The position numbers were made by a program, and so were the translations under genes. A DNA stretch of 64,000 bases from assembly GCA_012064415.1 (NCBI GenBank), contig SSNU01000247.1:28169-92168 (forward strand), written 5' to 3'. This stretch comes from Gyrodactylus bullatarudis (Eukaryota; Platyhelminthes; Monogenea; Gyrodactylidea; Gyrodactylidae). Below, piece after piece: positions 12,101 through 25,100 of the stretch (positions are counted from its first letter, which is position 1; each line of letters starts with the position of its first letter). The notes under the pieces are model-generated. The model was not told the origin of the DNA, ran no database searches, and saw only the letters and a list, made by a program, of their open reading frames with translations.

Positions 12101-13167
12101 CGGAGAAATAGCAAAAAAATAGCAATTAATTAGAGGAAAAATAGCAAAATTATTTTCGTGAGGAAATATCCTTGCTAAAGAATGTTAATTTCATAAATCT
12201 CGTTAAAATTCTAGCAACATATCAAAAATAGCATTTTGACCGCCCTGATTATGAATGGGGAGTAACTGGGTAGCTCATATAATAGTTGACAAGATAAGTT
12301 TCCTATTCATAGACAGATTGAGTTGCCAAAGCCATGGTGTAACAAAAATGTCTGAAGATTTATTCTGGGTTTGTCAAATATCAAGCTAACAACAGACCGT
12401 AAAGCCTAGGATATTGCATGTTGAGATGTTTAGAACTAGCTTAAGAGACAGTTAGCTAGACGATAAACTTTAACTCAAGATAAACATAAAATTTCTTCAA
12501 GGATTGTGAGCCGGGGCTGCTGGTCGAGTTGGTGCTCAAGTTGAAACTGCAAGTATTCTCACCAGGCGATTACATTTGTCGGAAGGGAGACATTGGCAAG
12601 GAAATGTACATTGTTAAACGAGGCAAACTGGACGTTGTAGGTATGGACGGCAAGACTGTTTTCGTGACCCTGGGGGAAGGTGCTGTCTTTGGCGAGATCT
12701 CCATCTTGAATATTCCCGGTAACAAGAACGGCAATCGTAGGACAGCCAATGTCCGGTCGACTGGCTACTCAGATCTTTTCTCTCTGAGCAAGAATGATTT
12801 GTGGGAAACCCTGGCCGAGTATCCAGAGGCAAGGGCTAAACTCCTGAATATGGGCCATGATTTGTTGAGAAAGGACAATCTCATTGATGATGAACTACTG
12901 GAGAAGGAATTGGCTGAGCAAGAGACCACGTCGCAATGCCTCGAGAGAATTGACAAAACAGTCAAGACTCTGCATAAGCGATTGACAAAGGTCTTGTCGG
13001 AGAGCGGGTCTAATCAGAGTAAAATCAAAAAGCGACTCATCAAAATTGAACAGCACCTTGCGTTAAGGGAAGCCATGACTTCGATCCAACAACAGGAAGA
13101 GCTATCGAGCGAGAATGATGATAAGGATGACCTGACACAATCAAATGACGATAAAAAAGGGGATTAG
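9147..13167 (+). CDS. Cyclic-nucleotide-gated cation channel, alpha type
   Basis: Solid exons: about 9686-10625 (S1-S6 and pore), 11271-11457 (C-linker) and 12502-13167 (cyclic-nucleotide-binding domain and C-terminus). The pore reads [10 protein letters not shown] (10450-10467 codes TTIGET), as in CNGA subunits. The C-linker has [20 protein letters not shown]. The binding domain has [27 protein letters not shown] and NRRTANVRS with the phosphate-binding Arg. A trailing coiled coil (LEKELAEQ to LHKRLTKVL) fits the CLZ trimerisation zipper of alpha subunits. Both firm introns (645 and 1044 nt) end in TCAAG. The 5' end is uncertain: an ATG exon at 9147-9215 does not join in phase directly, but a 16-nt exon at 9451-9466 would restore it (626 codons in all). 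Likely sensory transduction; tissue unknown. Confidence 0.9.
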
Positions 13168-13231
13168 AAGAAGAGATTAACTCCCCTTGTTCTATTAACC
13201 TAGTTTTATCTGTTTTAACCTATAACCTTGA

Positions 13232-13237
13232 AATAAA
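13232..13237 (+). terminator. Poly(A) signal of the CNG channel gene
   Basis: AATAAA about 65 nt past the stop codon. Confidence 0.5.
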
Positions 13238-14646
13238 AATTATTTAAGAAGCAGTGAATTTTTAAATTGAAAAAATAACAGTTCAGAGGAGCTTTATCTC
13301 AAGGTTGGGTTGAAAATTTTATTGTCCGATTAAAACAAAAAGATAACTGAATTTCTCATCTATCTTATACAAAAAGACAGTAAGCAAACTCAAATTGCTT
13401 GAGTCAAGTTCCATTGCAAAATTTGCCATCATTTGTATAAATCATGGAAATCAGATCAAGTAAAAAAGCTTTTATGAGTTATTCTTTTTCATTAGACAAT
13501 GCATCAAAAATAATATGAAAAAATATAGGATTTTTTTCTCTGTTAAAAAAATTAACTCTTCACTCGATTTCTTCAGATTTTACGCCTAGTAGAATTAAAA
13601 TTCATCAAATTAATAATAATATCATTAGCTTTACTCTTAATAAAAGATTAAATGGTAATTTAAATTCCCATTCTTCCCGTGTTTAGTTGTAATCCCTACT
13701 TCTGATGGGCTCTTGAAATTTCGACCAATCAGATTATGCTAAAATTATCCATAAAGTCAAAAATTAAACATGGTGAATGATTTTTCGATTACCATAAAAG
13801 CTTAAGTTCAAAGAGCAATACTCTTATGAATTCACTGTAACATGAAATCACTTGTATCACATCGAAGAAATTTCAAAACCGATAGATTTGAACATGATAA
13901 AGATTATTAATAGAAAATTACAATAGGTTGATTTTTTTATTAATAAAAAGTCTCATTACTTTGAAGTAGATCATATAATATCCTAAAAATAGTAGTTTAT
14001 TCCATCGTTTGTCTTACACCTCCTGAAAAGACTCAAAAAAACCTAGTAGACAGTGTCTAGTGGACACGTCTCACATTGACAATGGAATAGAAATTAAACT
14101 ACAAAGCCTTCCGGTTTGTAAACACCCCTCAAGATTACATTGAAAAATAGGCATACTACCTGCTGAAAAACATGCCAGAATCCGTTTAATAAATATAAAA
14201 AGAGGACTGATTCACAATGACTTTCTCAATGTTCCCATTCATCTTCTGGCACATTCAAATTACATTTGAACTGAATGACTACCCAAAACAGTTCCATCGC
14301 AAATTCGTTTACATCCAAATGAATACAGCACGGTCATGCAAAAGAGGGCAAGATTGGAGGGTTTTTAAAAAGCTTAGTTTAAGAAAAAATTATTAATATG
14401 GCCTGAAATAGTGAATTTTGTACTTTGAAGAATTCACATACGAAATTAGCATAGTACCAAATACTGTTATCGATGAGCAAGATTGAAAATATTTGAGAAA
14501 AATTCTTTGCTTGTCTACTCCACTGGTTAATTAAAAAAATTTAGACTAAAAATAATTCAATGGAATTTTATTAGACAATTAAAGGTTTAATTCACTTGGA
14601 GATAGAAAAAATCAAAATTCTTTCTAATCATGGAGTAGGATTTTGG
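13238..14646. other. Non-coding spacer with a weak inverted repeat
   Basis: No gene seen. Around 13990-14101 an imperfect inverted repeat (AGTTTATTCCAT ... ATGGAATAGAAATTAAACT) could be a small MITE remnant. Confidence 0.4.
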
Positions 14647-14655
14647 TATAAAAAG
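14647..14655 (+). promoter_or_regulatory. TATA box of the small secreted-protein gene
   Basis: TATAAAAAG, 57 bp upstream of the start codon at 14704. A start of transcription near 14677 leaves a short 5' UTR. Confidence 0.6.
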
Positions 14656-14703
14656 AAGTTGGGAAGGAGTTTCAAATTAAATTAACCTTCTACATCAGAA
14701 GAG

Positions 14704-15216
14704 ATGACACATTTCATTCAGAAAGTTACACTTTTGTAAGTTATCGGTTATCGTTGCTCAGAAAGAAAGGAAAGTTTAATTATTATTTCTAGATTGCTGA
14801 TTTCCAGCCTCGTCTTGGGTCAGAGAAAGCAAATAGTCGCACATAAACATATACTCGCATGTATAATTCAATTACTTGGATATTCTCCGACATCATTATT
14901 GAAGCATGTTGTGAATGAATTGAAAGATGAAAGAAATATTTCAGACGAAGTAGCGGGATATAAAATCCTATTTGATATGTACTTGGCATTCGACAAATTG
15001 AACAGTGATGGCAAGGTTAAGGATTGTAAATTGGGTCAGGCAACAGTAATTTCGGCATTTTCTCAAATAACTGGAGCTTCATTTTATCGGTCTCTCTATG
15101 AGGCATGCAATAGGGTTGTTCCAAATTTTAACGAAGGACTTAAAGATAAGACAATTGAACTCTTATCAAATGTAGCCAAGAGTGATATAACACATGTTTT
15201 AAAGACATTAAGTTAA
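14704..15216 (+). CDS. Small secreted protein of unknown family
   Basis: Two exons, 14704-14735 and 14793-15216, with a 57-nt intron ending TTCTAG; 151 aa. The first exon (MTHFIQKVTL) joins to LLLISSLVLGQ to make a clear signal peptide, cleaved probably near residue 20. The mature part is predicted mostly helical, basic and acidic mixed, with Cys at CII, DCK and EAC, and ends HVLKTLS. I recognise no family. The TATA box, poly(A) signal at 15283 and intron in the signal peptide all support a real expressed gene. It is alone, at the edge of a 20-kb gene-poor region. A lineage-specific secreted protein is the fair description; function not inferable. Confidence 0.75.
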
Positions 15217-15282
15217 TATCTTGACATAGGAAATTAAAAATTGTAGGATTTATGTTCAGTTACATTGGATAACAATTATTGT

Positions 15283-15288
15283 AATAAA
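15283..15288 (+). terminator. Poly(A) signal of the small secreted-protein gene
   Basis: AATAAA 66 nt past the stop codon. Confidence 0.5.
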
Positions 15289-17425
15289 AATATTCAAAAT
15301 TAATTGAATTTACTTTTAATATGCAGAAAGAGCATCATTAAATTGTCTTGACTTTATTAATATAAGCCATTCAATAGATCCGTTTGTATAACATACATTG
15401 TGTCAGCTTTATAAAAGACTTTCATACATTGAAAATACTACTGTATTATGATTTTTTGAATAACTAAACTCACGGTTCGAATATCTGGCTTCAGTTTTTT
15501 GACGAGAATGTTTTGTTAGGACTCCTAACTTTACAGTGTAAATTTTACACCCAGTATTTAATTATTGACAACTAATGATTCATAGTTTTTTCTGAATCTA
15601 TATTGGAACAGATTGAATAGAGATCAAGTTTTAATATAATTTTACGAGAAATTGCATTTATTCTATTAAATATTAAATATTGATCGGCAAAATTAGTTCA
15701 AATTTATATAAATAAATTTAACTCAATAATTCAAAGACTTAAACATTTATCTTTTCAATTTTGTTAAAATTATCACAGAGCAAAGCCTGATGATCAATTT
15801 GAAAATATAACTAGCTTTGAAGTTCAAAGTTTGAACTTTCAAGCCAAATAAACCAGGATTTTGTGTGTTAAGAATTCATTAGTTGATTACTACTTTTTAT
15901 AAATTTTTTCATAGAATAATAAATATTCATGAATCATCTATAACAATGGTCTAATGTTCTTGAGCATTAAATGAAAGACAAAATACTTTGAATTAACCCA
16001 ATTTTGATCGCTATTTTATAGTTTTCGGGCCAAATTTCTGTTCAATCTCTACGCAACTGTGTGAAGTTATTGAATCAACCTAACACTGTTTAGATTCCTA
16101 ACTTGGAAGAATGTTAGTGAACCAAATCTCAATTATGAAATCTAGTGATGTGAGTAATTATTCTATAAGAGAATTGCTATATTCAAATGACTTTTATTCT
16201 TTGGATCTTAGATTTTCGAAACGTCAAAATAAATTTCAGTACAAATTTATATACTTTATGTTATTTAAATGTGTCTACTTGAAAGTATAATCATGAATAT
16301 TTTACTTTCGGATTTAAAGTAGAATCGCAAAATTATTTCTCAGATCTAATTCAGAATCAGAAAGGACTGTATTTACTAATTCTGGCTATAATAATAAAAA
16401 TTTATTCACTATGAAAAAGACCTCACTCCACATTTTTACATTGTAAAATTATTTTTATTGCATTTTCACAATGTTTTTAATAAAACGTACTGTGTGATGT
16501 AATAGAGAATAGTTTTACTCTCAATATTTATCCACTTGTCTCTGATGGCCATGTTGAAGGCGCATTTTTCAGGCATTACGCTCTAAAATAATTCTAAACA
16601 AATTAGCTGATGATCAATTTATATAGATTGAATTGTATTGAAATTTTTCATTTTTTAATACGACGGCTAAGAGGCTAAATTGTCTCAAAAGTTATCTAAA
16701 GAAAGTTTATTCAATTTTTATTTTCTATTATTAATTACTCTGTTCACAATTATTATGGTTCGGTAGGATTCTCATATTCATTCAATTCTGAGTACGCTAA
16801 ACTTTACTTCAATTCATTTAATTTTTTTAATTTCACCAGTTATCTTTTTTAATCCAATGGTTCATGTAATTTGAGCAAAAGTTTAAACGAACAAAAACTT
16901 TATTCACATCAATATTTGATATGCCAGTTATTTGGAATTACTCGTAAAAATCTATAATCACAAATGTACTCATCTAACCATGTTGTGAATGATCACTTTA
17001 CTCATTTTCATCTTATAAATTCACCTTATAAAAAGTGTTCAATTGTCAACAGGAGTAGAGAGATAAATCCCTCACTTTAGATAAAGAGTTTTATTTTTTT
17101 TCAGTTGCAACACAATATTCAGCAACAACAACAAAACAATAAATTTTATTTTTCACTCTCCAGCGTAAACATTAAGCGAACGAGCAAAAGTTGAGATATA
17201 ATCAATTATATCAATTGAAATTTTAGTAGAGTACTTTTCAAAATGATAGCAATAATGATAATCGAAAAAAGAGTGAATTTAAAAATAAATCTTTAATAGT
17301 TACTCATGCAGTTGTGATTTTTGGCTCTAAAGTAAGACGATAAAAATTTGAATTAACTATCGAATTATGAATAAGTAATTCACATTGTTTATCAAAAACG
17401 TCCGAGTATCCACTCAAATTCATAA
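15289..17425. other. Non-coding, AT-rich
   Basis: No coding frame, RNA gene or clear repeat recognised. Confidence 0.5.
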
Positions 17426-17831
17426 TTTGGAAATGTATTAATATAAGAAAGAGATATATTTAAAACCATATAGGTATTTCTTAAAGCATCATCAGTGGCA
17501 TTGCTTTTAAAAATGATAAAAGTTAAAAGATTCATTCAAGATAATAATTTACAAATAATGAAAGAAATAGTAAAAGATGAATAAAATTAGAATTATATGT
17601 AAGCTGAAAAAACACCAAAACTCTCCAATAAATAGCAACAGCGGAGAGAAAAGTGAAAAAGCTCACATAGGCCAGGGGAGTTGAAGGTTATAAGAATAGT
17701 TTTTTTGAACAAATAGATTCATTCTTGAATGAATCTTTTAACTTTTATCATTTTTAAAGCAATGCCACTGATGATGCTTTAAGAAATACCTATATGTTTT
17801 TAAATATATCTCTTTCTTATACATTTCCAAA
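17426..17831. repeat. Foldback/MITE-like element with about 110-bp inverted arms
   Basis: The left arm (17426-17541) and right arm (17723-17831) are nearly perfect inverted copies: the left includes AAAGCATCATCAGTGGCATT, the right AATGCCACTGATGATGCTTT. They differ by a short indel (TTAATA) and single bases. The 180-nt centre has no coding frame. Arms of this length around a short centre are typical of foldback elements or MITEs. No clear target-site duplication was found by eye. Confidence 0.8.
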
Positions 17832-17865
17832 CTATCGAATGTAAAATTGCTCGGGAGATTAGGAT

Positions 17866-17915
17866 TATTTTTTTCCAAAGCCTCTTCTAGACGTTTCGAT
17901 ACTGAGATATTCAGG
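17866..17915 (+). repeat. Short dispersed repeat, copy 1 of 3
   Basis: CCAAAGCCTCTTCTAGACGT followed by TTCGATACTGAGAT. It matches 27970-28010 in the same direction and 28078-28122 in the opposite direction. Confidence 0.6.
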
Positions 17916-18829
17916 TATCTTTTTCCCTAATCTCCAGTTTTAACTGAAAGCCTACTTTTGAAATTGACCAGAAGAAATCTCAAATTACAAATGTATTTCC
18001 TTTTTCTTGGGTTGATTTGTACACAAATTAAATTTTTATAAAAGAACTTTTCTCATAATGTCGTAACAGTTCTTCAAATTAAAGTACAACAGTATAGTAA
18101 AATTATCAGGACAGATATTTGAATGAGTCAATTCTAAATTGCAAATAGAAAAGGTACAAAGAATCTCTCCGGAGAGATACAATCAAGTGGTTACTAAAAC
18201 TAAATAGGTGAAATGAGATGTGCGTGGAAAAGTTTGAAATATTCTCGAAACTCAATAGGAAAAGAGAGGAAATCATCTGTCCTTTACCTTTAACATGTAC
18301 ATCTAATTTATAAATACATTTGCAATACAATAGATGAGTGGATTGCATTGTCCCATCTCTATACATCCCTTCAGTCATCATCTACAGAGAGCGTGCGTAT
18401 GTATTTATGCTCAAACTTTTCCCTCTCCCATACTGTCCTGTAATAATGCTCCCATCTTGCATAGACCTTAATCATCATCATCATTATCGAATAGTCCTTG
18501 CCTATGCTAGAGAATCTTGTCTCTTCCTCCTCTAAAGTGTATGTGTTCCCTGGATAGTTTTCATTGTTTGTTGCTCTCAAAATCTCCATTTGTTTGTACA
18601 TTGTCTTTAATAACAATTATGATAGTTTTACAATTCCTCTCTTCAAAATATCTATAACATATCTGGAGAATTTTCATTATTTTCTTGTCATCAATGATAG
18701 TAGAGTATCTTTTTTCATTCAAATGCATCAATGAAAAATACGAGCTTTACCTGTAAATTAGAATGTGTAGATTAGGGTAATACAAATTGTATTTTTTTCC
18801 CAAACAACATTTCGGGCAATTTGTTAATT

Positions 18830-19190
18830 TGGATGCTCCTATACAGAAAAGGAGATTTTCAAAAAATTTATCCTTCTGATCCCCATAAATCCCATTTTCC
18901 CAAAATTGTTTCAATGCATTAAAAATTTCAGAAAAGGATGAGGACATGGAGTGAAGGGATTTTTAATAACTATCAGAATAATTCCTATCAGAAAAGTTAT
19001 AAAGATTGCTCAAAAACATGAATTTTTTCAATTATCAAAGTAAAATTCATTCAAAATTTCTTGGCGCGTATTTAAAAATTGTAATTTCCAAATGAGATTT
19101 TGTATATCAGAAAAATATATTTAATTCAAAAGGATTTTTTCTCGAAATTTAATTCTCTATCGAATGAGCAAATAGCCGAAAAAGTTTGTA
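18830..19190. repeat. Dispersed repeat, copy A
   Basis: Shares with 31960-32380 the core TAAAATTCATT followed by TTCTTGGCGCGT, then GTATATCAGAAAAA, and an upstream ATTTT-GGGAAAATGGGA block read on the minus strand. Diverged, several indels. No protein recognised in it. Confidence 0.6.
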
Positions 19191-22100
19191 TTACCAATAT
19201 TTTTATTTTTAAAATCTGACTCTGAATCTGAGCCTTTTTAAAATATATATTCAAGTTGATCTACAAGAATTGAACACACTCTTGCGGATTAAAAGACCCC
19301 CTAAAAAGAAAGGTTGGTCTAATTTGAAGAAATCCTACTTAGTTAGTTTAGTTACTCTATAATTATAATTAGAATGCATGATGTAGAATCTTTCGATTAA
19401 TCATACATATTCACACACAACCACTAGACCAGTGACAAGTTTAATCCTTTAATGGCTAGAATTATTCCTCACTATCAGATAAAAAATCAAAATTTCCTTG
19501 TGCAATCTGAAAAAAGTAGACTTTCACATGTCCAATGGCGACTAAGCAACTAGACTAGGTCTTTGATAATGTAAAGTTTGTTCTCGATGAATTTGTGATT
19601 ATCAAAGTTATTTTTCAAGCAGTAAAAGTGGTAAAATTCTAGGAAGTAGACTTAGTAAATGAAAAGCTATATTTTAGTTAAACTCTGAGCCAGTCTTTGG
19701 ATATAGATTTTATTCAAATTAAATGATACAGTTCAGTATCATATCTATCTATATTTTAATGGGATCATTGCATCCGTATATCAATTACATCTCTTGTATA
19801 ATATAGACTATCTTGGAGAATAGTAATAATTTATATTGTCTGACTTGTGTCTCAAGCATTGGGACATGGTAAATCGATAGTTTCTATTTTTAAAAATAAA
19901 CTTGATTACACAGTACTAATGGCGAATACTTGGTTCGTTGTCAATTATTTAAAAAAAGCAAGATCAATTCGAACGTTTCTCTCTCTAATGTCTTACCTAG
20001 GTTTGATAATAAATAGACTAATCTCAATGATTGAAACTATTTTACTAAATAGTCTCATCTCAAGTAATATTTTCGTATCTTGCACTACCAGAGATGATAA
20101 TGGCCAATAGTTTAATGAGTTTAATTATTTCCCTATCTAATTGTGACTCTGAAAAAAGGATTTTCGGCCACTTAGGAATCCACAAGATACAACTAAAAAG
20201 CATAGAGTTAATTTATCTACTCAAAATACATCATCAGCAAAAGTAGCATTTAGAGATATTGTAGTGCTGTGTTAGTATTCTTGAGATGTTTTTTTATTAG
20301 CAAGAACTACTGTAATACGATTATAATTATTATTTGTCCTCCTTTTAATGAGTAACTAACAAAGACTTCTTCTTATGTATTCTTATTCATTCTCCCTTCT
20401 TTTTGTCCTGGTAATAAATTATGGATTTTTGTCTAATTCTCCTTTTTTCCTTCTTCTCCTAAAGACGTCATAGAAAACGACAAATTCTCCTAGAAAAGTG
20501 CAATGCTCAAACTTTCTCTCATTTTGAATACAATTGTTGCATAGATTGCTGAAATAAATCATTCTAGTTATAGTTACACTTTAGAGAAAATCAATAAAAA
20601 TCTTAAAACATTTATAACTCATTTGTTTACTACGATCATTCATAATTTCATTCAATAAAAAGATTTACACTTTTAATGAAAATAAAATTTCATTTACAAT
20701 TCAAGGCCTTAATTACTATAAAGCTAGTTAATATAAAGTTGAGAATTTTTGTAAAAATTAAAAATTCTAAATTCATAAAGATAATATTGATAAGATCTGG
20801 AAAAGAAATTTTTTTAAGAAAAATGTGAAAGTTCTAGAATTTCCATATTTTCAATATTTATTTCGAGATCCAAATCAGTCACATTATCTATAAATTTCAA
20901 AATTATTTTTATTAATTACATATTATTATAGTATTTAGGAATAAAATGTATGCAGACTGTATGAGATTTGAACAGTGAGGCGCGTAATAAACCTATGTAT
21001 TATAAAACTAATTTTAGATCTTTCATTCTCAAGGAAACAAATTATTATCTGGTATAGAATGTGGTTTTTTTCGTTTGTGTGTTTGTTCTAAATGTATTAG
21101 TTCATCCGTTATACATAATAGATTAAACGGAAACCTTTATATTTTATGGATTCGAATAAATTTTATTTTTACCCAAAGGATATCCAAGATATTGCAATAC
21201 TACTATACAGTATATATCGATTTGAACTGTAGTTCTAGAGAAGAAGAAAAAACCTTGTTTCACAAGCATGTGGTTCTCGTTGTAGAATTTTTTTCTATTC
21301 TCTCTTCTATAGAAGTTTACCCTCTTCTTTTTCTTCTACATTGCATACTTGACTCTATAGTAAATATTTGCAATAATAAATTCTCCATGACTGTGTTTAT
21401 GTTGAAATGTTGATAATTACATTCTTGTTCATTTCATTCAAATCGCCCTTTCCTCAAAAGGAAAAATAATTATAAAAGACATTTCAAGATGGCCTTCTTC
21501 AGTTGATTTCCATAGATTCATATCGGGTCTGATTAAACAACCAAAACCAATCTATACCTTTTTCAGTTCTATGAACTTTGTGATTTTGCTTAGGAAAATC
21601 TTTGGTTGAACCTGGATCAAAATGCTCAATTTTCACATTGAATTGCACCAAGTAATGAATACTTTTTATTTTACTACACTTCATTGAAATGCAGTAAGTT
21701 CATGTAGAACTGAAAAAGATATATTCCTCGTAGAGGGTTTTGGTTAGTTTAGGAATAAATATGAAGTAAGCTATCGTTATTCAAACAATGGATTCGATAT
21801 CTTGTAGGGACCAGTGTGAGGATCTTCTTCAAGTGCATCATCGTTAAGTAATAAATTTCTCCAAGGCGAGAGAGAAAGGTAATAAATTCTTTCACATGCT
21901 ATCTATCCTGCATTGTATTGTGTTATGTAAAACAGTCTAATTTTGAAGTTATTTTTCACACTCTCCATGTAAACTACTGTATAGTTTATATAAGGAATTC
22001 TCCCACTACATAGAAATTAATTAGAAATGCAGTCGAATATAATATATTATATTTGGAACCATTTCTTCGTTTTGTGCCCCTTTAATCATACCAGCTAACG

Positions 22101-25100
22101 AATCGACTTGCTTACAAGCTCAGGGCGATCTTGAAATTTGGATACTCTTGAAGATTGAGATGTTGCATGGAAAAAGAAAATAAAATCAAAAATAAAGCCT
22201 TAATCTCTTGCGAGTTCATCCAGGAAACAGAGATAGATTGATCGAAATTGAAATAACTTAGACGGGAACATTCTACTCATTCCCCTCCCATCTATATTTT
22301 TCTCGCATTTAGCCAACTATTTCAATAAAATCATTAGTTACTGATTGGCTCTGAATAAAAATTACTCCAATTCCCAAGTGCTCCAAAGCTATTAACCCTT
22401 CCAACAAGATTCCCCCTCCTCCTGACCGCTGTTATCATCTACGCTCCTCAAAAGGTTTTACTATACCATTGACAACCCCGCACTCTCTAAGACATAGATT
22501 CCAATTAAATTTTAATGTTTTTAAAAACCAGAAAATCTCACAGATTGTAAATATTATCGCAAACTTTGTACCAGATACACATAACTATTTTACTAAATTT
22601 TTCAAATAAAAATCTTAGGGATTATAATCCTACCATTTTACTAAAATAATTAGTAGATTTGAAAGAATTAATAAATCGATTGATTACTTTTCTCTATGCA
22701 TATTACATAGACAATGGATATTACACAATAATCATGATGTGAGTGTGAGTGTGTCTCTGCATACGATAGACTTGTATATCTCATCATACATCCTGGAACA
22801 TCTACATACACGATGATAGAAGTCTAGTTTAATTTTTCTCTATCCATTTCTCCTTACTTTTTAGAGATTCTTTCTTGTTCTTTCTTTTGGAGAAAACAAT
22901 TTTTAAATGCATCAAGCTCCTAGTCAATGGACGTTTATGTTTATTTTTGGCAAAAGACTCACCTCATCTTTCGATTAGACATTCCTTGAGTATTTTTAGA
23001 TTGAACGCTTCAAGTCACACTTAGGCACTTCAATCATACTTTAGAAGCTCATTCAAGCCTCAGAAAATGCTTTGGCTAGTACTCACTGGATAGGAAAACT
23101 AATCATTTATTGATTTATTGATTGAGTCAAGATCTCAGTTCTATTACTACATTTCGAAGAGAGTTGAATATCTAATAAAATTTTACAAACCAAGGGTAAG
23201 TAAGGGAATTTAAAAGGCTATTTTGATCTTTTGTTCAAATCTCTGTAGATCAGTCAGTTAATTATTTTTATTTTTTTATAGAAAGTTATTGCAGGCAGGT
23301 GAGTTCTCCTATTATCATCATCATCATCAGATTTTATGTCACATGACTCTTTTCTATTTTTGTATCAAAGAAAATAATGTATGAAAAGTTATCTTTTTCA
23401 TTAGAACATAATTCTATTAGTCAAGAGACGCTAGAAATCAATATTTTCCCCTTTGCATTAGCCATGATTTCAGTTTTATGGCTACACTTAATTGATTTGT
23501 TATCATCTGTTTTTGATATGCTTCAGATTCTATGCTTCAGTTTATTTTTAACGTTCAATTTTTAGGAAAAAAATGTTCTGATCCATTATAATGGAATCTA
23601 ATCTGTAGTAGAAAGACAATACAGTCTTTTTTCTCAGAGATCTATTTAATATTCTCATCAGTGTCCTTACTATTGTTCTGTTATCTTGGCTGATGTTAGA
23701 TTACTAAATAACGGGTAGTCTATCTAAGTTAAGAATGTGGAAAATCGTATTCTCGAGGCCCTGATTTATTTCCAACAATAGTTTTATCTTAAATTATTGC
23801 CTAAATACAAATGTTGTAATACAAGACTATAAAATTAATGTATCTTCAATACGTATTACGTACAATAGACGTAATCCATTCTAATCAAGATCAAGAGAAA
23901 ATTAGTTTCCATTCTCTTATTGGATAGACATTGTAATCGCCATTAAAGTTATCTTGTCAAGTTAATCTCTCCTTTCAACTCTCTCACTCTATCTGCGTGT
24001 GTGGGGATTTTCCCGAGTTTCGGATCCGTTTTTAACACGGGTTTATTCCCTACTCTAATAATCTATTTGATGTAGAACGAGGATTACAATCTTTCTTCCT
24101 TGGTGAATATTCCCTGTAATGTTTTTTAGTTAATTAATTTCAATACTCTCAAGTAAAGTATGGGATATGAAATACATAAAATCAATGTATATTATGATAC
24201 ATATAATAATGTATAATACTATATTTGAATGAATTGCATAAAGAAAGAGTTTGTATAGTAAAGCCAATTTTGGATCATTAATATATATATTTATTTCATC
24301 ATATATTTATATTAGACTTTACATGATCTCAATTAGAGGAGTCTTCATCTTATCCATAATGACATTACAGATTATTCTATTAGTTAGTTATCTCTTACTT
24401 TCTTTGATATCTTAGATTTGAGTTAAAAACGTCGAATTTTGAATAACCGACATTTTTTTTGAGTGAAAGGTGATGCCAGAGAATTTAAAAGAGATAAGCG
24501 CTTTATTTCGGGCATACTCTTCAGTCTGTAAATGCCAATATATAAAATGGTTTGAAATTACAAAATTAAATCTGATTGGTTTAACCTTTCAACAACATAT
24601 GACTCATGTGGTGTATTCTTGCCTCACTTGTTTTTAGTGAGGAGTGAGTACCAGACACACACACAGACACATGCACGTCTCGTAATAGTGGACATTGTAC
24701 AATGGTAATTATAATCAGTATACAATACATCAAGTAACATAAGAGATTTACCATTAATAATTATTTCACTCCATGCCACGTTATAATAGGTTTCAAAGTT
24801 TCTTTCCAAATTCTAGATACATGACAAGTTTTATTTTAAGGCAAAGTTTTATAAACAGGTTGAAATTCAATCATTGTGTCAAAAATGAGGTGATCAAAGG
24901 TTGCGTCCCTCTTCGATCTAAAGACACTGTTCTTCTTTCTTTGGGTCCGCTTCTCTCTGTTATCTGACTAGATTTCAAGGTAGGCTTAGGTAGCACTAAT
25001 GGTTGTACGAACTTTTTTTGGATACAATTTTTTCAATGAATTCTACTACAGCATTTTTATTTAGTATATGATTCCACCTTTCCCTAAGAATTTAAAAAAC

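Noticed and set aside
15474..15484. GGTTCGAA, like a tRNA B box
   Set aside because: No matching A box, anticodon arm or acceptor stem around it.
19847..20110. 87-codon open frame in the gene-poor region
   Set aside because: AT-rich, no family pattern, codon use like random AT-rich DNA.
24624..24809. Open frame on the minus strand with VCVCVW
   Set aside because: It is produced by a CA microsatellite.
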